NCBI GenBank assembly: GCA_020465985.1
Contig: JAANYP010004791.1
Span: 62,001 to 126,000, forward strand
DNA: 64,000 nucleotides
From: Centrapalus pauciflorus
Lineage: Eukaryota > Streptophyta > Magnoliopsida > Asterales > Asteraceae
Direction of reading: 5' to 3'
In this document: piece after piece, positions 59,838-64,000 of the stretch
Numbering within the stretch: the stretch's first letter is position 1
Layout of the letters: every line of letters begins with the position of its first letter
Notes under the pieces: model-generated
Told to the model about the DNA's origin: nothing
The model's database searches: none
The model's input: the letters and a program-made list of their open reading frames with translations, nothing else
Program-made: the position numbers and the translations under genes

Positions 59838-60306
59838 TAGAATAGATATATGTGAGAGAGAGAGAGAAATTTTGGGATTAGTTTCTTTTGTTGTTAAAAC
59901 ATTATATACATGTTGAACTTGATATATTGATATTACATACTTAATATTTTGCTAGTTGAGATGCATGAAAGTTTTGTGTTTGTGGTTTGCTATTTGATTG
60001 TTTGTAAATTTTTTTGCATATTGAATATTTGGTTTATAAACCAAACCGAATTCGAATTCGGTTTGTGGTTTGGTTTTTTGTTTAAGGCAAATTTTCAAAT
60101 TAAAAAGACAAAATCAAGAAAACTAACGAACCCAAAAACCAAACCATATGCACCCATTTATTATTTTTTCCACAAGCAGATTAAACTTGAAATATTATGG
60201 CATTATCTGGCACATTGCTTGGATTCGTTTGAGTCTAATGAACATGTTTAGACAAAATAAAGCCTCATACTTTGTTGGTTCTAACAAGTTTATCTTCATA
60301 CACATA
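59838..60306. other. Intergenic region with a 22-bp palindrome
   Basis: No gene seen. A perfect 12-bp palindrome GGTTTATAAACC (60031-60042) abuts a perfect 22-bp palindrome centred on TTCGAA (60043-60064). Similar CCGAACC/TTCGGTTT phrases occur near 40600, 42460 and 46500. Confidence 0.6.
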
Positions 60307-62372
60307 GGAGGTGTTTGTTTTAAAGGATTTCAATGGAATCCAAAGGATTTACATTTAAAATCCCTCAAAGCTTTGTTTGTTAGAAAAAAGAAGGAAGGAT
60401 TTAAAAATATTCTACTTTCTAAAATCCATTCACATGAGATATCTCAAATCCCGAGAGTATCCCTATTATTTTTCTTTCCCCATCTATAACGCATTCAAAA
60501 TCCTTCCCTTACCCCTTATTACCCTCACTGACGCCCTTTCCCATCAAATCGATTCTGCAAATCAGCAAGTCCCTGTGATTTTGCAAATCAGTTCCTCATC
60601 TCAGTTCATCTTCTCGACCGGAGAAGGTACTTCTTTTCTTCCCCCTTAATTTTGCTTCTGTATCATATTTTCCTTCTGTTCCCCCTGCACTTGGTTTATG
60701 AGGATACACATGTATTTTCTTTCAAATGGGAAATTAACTACCAAGCAGCTTAGCGAAAGAAATTTTGAATTGGTTTGCAACAAAAGGTGGCTTTCTTCAT
60801 CAAATGTTTGAAATTTTGGTTTGCAACAAGGTTTTGAATTTTCTGTCTAGATAAACTTTTCTTAAGTTTTTGTTGGACAAGAGCTGTAACCTCTTCTCCT
60901 AGCATAATTAAGCCACTTAGACATCTTTATACGAAAATCTTTTGAACCCATTTGTGTTGATTCAACAACAGCGAGGTGGCAACTTCGATCTATGGAATCG
61001 ATTTTGATTTTGCCATGAAGTTGATTGAAAACCATTGTAGAAAGGATTATGTGTGCAATGATCATTGCTTCTGTTCGATTTTGCCATGGAATCGATTTTG
61101 CTTTTGTATTGGGTCAAAACTTCAAACTAACTGCATCAAATTGCCATGGAACCGATTTTGATTTTGCCATGGAATCGATTTTGATTTTTCCATGAAGTTG
61201 ATTATGTGTGCAATGATCATTGCTTCTGTTCAATTTTTAACAACTACATGTTGCATTTAGTTGGATATGATGATTTTGAAATCTTTTAAATTGGTGTGAT
61301 ATATAGTATAATTAACTTGTTTGTTTCGAAGATCACCCAAAGCTGATGGCTTTTGACATATCAATGGTTGATATAGATCAAATTCTTTTTACCAACTACA
61401 TGCAGCATGTTTGTAGAAAGGATTATGTGTGCAACTTCTCTGAATTCTGCCATACTTTCTTATTTGCTAAGTATATATTTGTGTTTTTTATTTGATGAAT
61501 TCATGCTGCTAAGTCATGCATTCTGATTTGCTTGATATCTCAATTGTTTCTCATTTAATGAGATGATATTACAGATTTGTTAAGGGTGTCTATCATGGCC
61601 CGACTTAGTTTAGCAACACCATCACGTAGGTAAAGGAGGATAGAATTATTGGAATGGTTTACTATAGTTGCCCACATTGTAGTGTTCTTTGTTTGTTCAC
61701 TATTGATGAAGATGGTCAAAAGGAGAGTTAAAACACGAATTGGCTACTCTGCTTTGAAAATTGATCGTTTCTTAATATTACATAGGATTGTTTATGAGAG
61801 TGACACTTTAGCCAAATCACAAATTAGAATGAACCGAAGATGCTTCAAAAAGTTGTGTGACACGCTTGAAACATTAGGGGGGTTAAAAGCGACTAGGTTT
61901 ATGGATGTTGATGAGCAAGTTGTCATGTTTCTACACATTGTTGCTCATAATTTAAATGCACAAAACATTATTTTGATTTTTTATAACTAATGTATTCCTT
62001 GTTTAGCATTAAACTTTATTATATATGTCACATAAGATGCTCGTGAATTTTATATTGTCTTTGAGTACAATATTCTTGTTAACAATATTTTTGTATTGTA
62101 TTATAAAAAATATTTTTTTTAAATATGGTTAATAAAGCATCATTTTAAAATATAATAAAAAATTTAAAAAAACTTGTGAAGGGTAGTTTGGGAATTTGTG
62201 AAAATATACTTATGAAATCCTTTGACAGATTTACAAATCAAACAGGATTCTGTAAATGCCAGAAATTTAAATCCTGCAAACCAAACACATGACAACATTC
62301 AAATCCTGTCTCTTTCAAATCCTGTCATTATCAAATCTTGTCATATTAAACTCGTGCAGTCCAAACGGCACC
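60307..62372 (+). mobile_element. PIF/Harbinger transposon, internally deleted
   Basis: Ends GGAGGTGTTTGTTT and the inverse of CCAAACGGCACC, flanked by 3-bp ATA on both sides (60304-60306 and 62373-62375). Three-base target duplications are typical of PIF/Harbinger. It encodes the N-terminal part of a Harbinger-type transposase only. A local duplication around 61000-61230 repeats ATTATGTGTGCAATGATCAT. Confidence 0.72.
61595..61990 (+). pseudogene. Harbinger-type transposase, N-terminal fragment (DUF8040-like)
   Basis: ATG 61595-61597 is followed by an in-frame TAA at 61631-61633. The frame from 61634 on contains RMNRRCFKKLCDTLETLGGL and DEQVVMFLHIVAHNL, the conserved start of plant PIF/Harbinger-like transposases (family from memory). 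The reading then runs out at 61990 without any DDE catalytic domain, so the core was deleted. A hydrophobic stretch near the start (IVVFFVCSLLM) is probably incidental. Not a host gene. Confidence 0.75.
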
Positions 62373-62375
62373 ATA

Positions 62376-62903
62376 GTTTAATGGGTTTGGTCGTCATTAA
62401 CCATAGTTAGGGTTAGGATAACAATCTATGATATGAACCTAACATGACACTTAAATTAAAAAATTGTTATATATAGTTAAAAAAATAAAAAAAGGTACTA
62501 CAACTAATTTTTTTTAACTAATCATGTCGTTGTTGGCAACCACAACACATTAAACTCAAATGGATGGTGACATTTCGTGGCAGGCAACCACGGCTCAAGT
62601 GAAACATTTTTTTACACGCATCTTTTGTTGGTGGATGATTACAATATACAGAGGGTGTTTGTGATTGCGTTTTAAAAATAACTTACGAGTTTGTAAACTA
62701 ATAAGAAAATAATAGATGGTGTTTAGATTTGTTTATTTTGTTTGTAAACCCAATATGTAGATAAATAGTTTTACACTTTTACGAGGGGTGTTCGATTTTG
62801 GGTTTTGAAAAGTACAATAACAAATAAAGACTCAAACATACTCAAATGTCAAATACAAACAATTAGTGGAAACAAGAATATGACAAGAATAAACATAAAG
62901 TCT
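62376..62903. other. AT-rich region, possible Harbinger end
   Basis: No gene. GGGTGTTTGTGATTGCGTTT at about 62653 resembles a Harbinger/hAT terminus and could belong to the fragment that follows; no partner end found. Confidence 0.35.
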
Positions 62904-63236
62904 TTAATTTGATTGTATTAAATTCCTTGCAATTATATGTCTTACTATACTCATATATAAATCATCTTCCCTACGACGTACACACCCATATTCTCGAGCT
63001 CTATCAACACTAGTTCCTTGGGTATCCGCATATTCAGTCGGATTGACTCCTCTTGTGCCATGTGAAAAGCTTCGTCAAATTGACCATATGTTTCCTGATA
63101 TAATTTGAATTGCCATGTTTGCTAGCACAAAGTGGTTTTGTGTTTCATAACTGTAATTTACGAACATATCTTTTAATATTGCACATCTTGTCATCCATAC
63201 TCCAAACGTTCGTTCAATCACATTTCTTAGTTTTTC
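62904..63236 (-). pseudogene. Harbinger-type transposase, C-terminal fragment
   Basis: Minus-strand translation gives NVIERTFGVWMTRCAILKDM followed by FVLANMAIQI, which corresponds to the last conserved block of Harbinger DDE transposases (ERTFGVWK, ATMAIHN type). An in-frame TGA follows about 50 residues in. The tail resumes as REDDLYMSIVRHIIARN. It is on the opposite strand to the fragment at 61595, so it belongs to a different insertion. The upstream catalytic region is missing and replaced by degenerate repeats. Confidence 0.7.
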
Positions 63237-63259
63237 CAATTACAATAAATACTATAAAC

Positions 63260-63770
63260 CATTTCAAATTTTTGTTTTACCAAATGAAAAAAAAAACGAA
63301 ATAATTTTGGGTTTTTTTTTAGTTCGGGTAGAACTCAAAAACGGAATGGTTTATCTTTTTCTCATATGGAAAAACTATAAATCAAAATGATTTGTTGTTT
63401 TTTCGTCCAGAAAAATGAAAATCAAAATGGCTTGTAGTCTTTCATTCGATAAAATGGAATGATTTGTAAAACGGAATGATTTGTTGTTTTTTTTCACTTG
63501 AAAAATGTAATAAAAGGTAATGTTTTAGAGTTTTTTTCCGTCCCGAGAAACTTTCACTCAAAAAAACTGGAATGGTTGGTAGTTATTCTATTTACAAAAA
63601 TAAAAAACGAAATAGTTCGTAATTTTTATGTTCAAAGAAATTAAAAATAAATATGATTTGTAGTTTTTTTTTGTTCTGAAATTAATGAAACAATTTATAG
63701 TATTTTTCAATTGTAAAACTAAAAATCGAAATGGGACAAAACTTTTATTTTTCGTATAATTTCTAATCAC
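63260..63770. repeat. Degenerate minisatellite
   Basis: AAAATGGAATGATTTGTAGTTTTTT-like phrases recur about ten times with variable spacing of roughly 40-60 bp. Confidence 0.6.
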
Positions 63771-64000
63771 ATTTTATATAACCATAAATAAATATCGAAG
63801 TAAACTTTAAAGAATTAATTTTAAAAGCTTATAAAAAATAATAATCATAATAAAACTAAAAGAATATAATTCCTAACAATAATAATATAATTAAAAATAT
63901 TCTTTTGTTTGGTCCCTCAATTTTTTAATTATTTTAAATTTTGGTTCTTTTATATTTAATAACTTTAATCAATTAATTTTGTAATATATTGTTTACATAT
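63771..64000. other. AT-rich tail
   Basis: No feature seen. Confidence 0.6.

Overview
The window is plant nuclear DNA, most likely from a eudicot. It holds one intact intron-containing host gene, plant-type LTR retrotransposons primed by initiator tRNA-Met, Helitrons, MITEs and PIF/Harbinger remnants. The ORF that follows pol in the copia elements resembles an ORF family I associate with Asteraceae retrotransposons. That family assignment is from memory, so Asteraceae is a weak inference.

Positions 1-38,031 are a stack of nested retrotransposons. Element A is the oldest, + strand and copia/Sirevirus-like. Only its post-pol ORF, polypurine tract (PPT) and 3' LTR are in the window. Element B (2,356-15,690, - strand, copia, TSD ACATC) and element C (15,992-37,655, + strand, same family as B, TSD GAAAA) landed in A 296 bp apart. 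Element D (27,614-36,548, - strand, Ty3/gypsy chromovirus-like, TSD CTTAA) sits inside the post-pol ORF of C. LTR pairs differ by about 4.4% in B and about 1% in C and D (counted by eye). The order is therefore A, then B, then C, then D. All copies are disabled: B has YVDE in place of YVDD in its reverse transcriptase, and C has lost its protease by deletion.

Positions 38,032-49,130 are AT-rich. They hold a long terminal-inverted-repeat element, degenerate tandem repeats and the only host gene: a seven-exon gene (41,449-46,251) for a 161-residue AP-1 clathrin adaptor sigma subunit. All its splice sites are canonical, and its introns carry several MITEs and a SINE-like sequence. Downstream are two inverted-repeat cassettes bounded by (TA)n arrays, like the Micron elements described in rice.

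Positions 49,131-59,837 are a Helitron cluster. H1 is a clean 494-bp Helitron. H2 is a reverse-oriented sibling split by Helitron H3 and by element E (50,900-59,520, + strand, Ty3/gypsy chromovirus-like, TSD TTTTC). H4 is a decayed copy.

Positions 59,838-64,000 hold an internally deleted PIF/Harbinger element (60,307-62,372), an unrelated C-terminal Harbinger transposase fragment on the opposite strand, and a degenerate minisatellite.

The most interesting signal is non-coding. Between pol and the post-pol ORF, both B and C carry three consecutive stem-loops. Each has an inner TGTAY-NNNN-RTACA hairpin, and compensatory changes keep the pairing. The same elements carry dense YTCGA-core motif arrays in LTRs and UTRs. 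The base flanking the motif differs between B and C across the whole element, and gypsy D shares the C-type motif in its LTRs.
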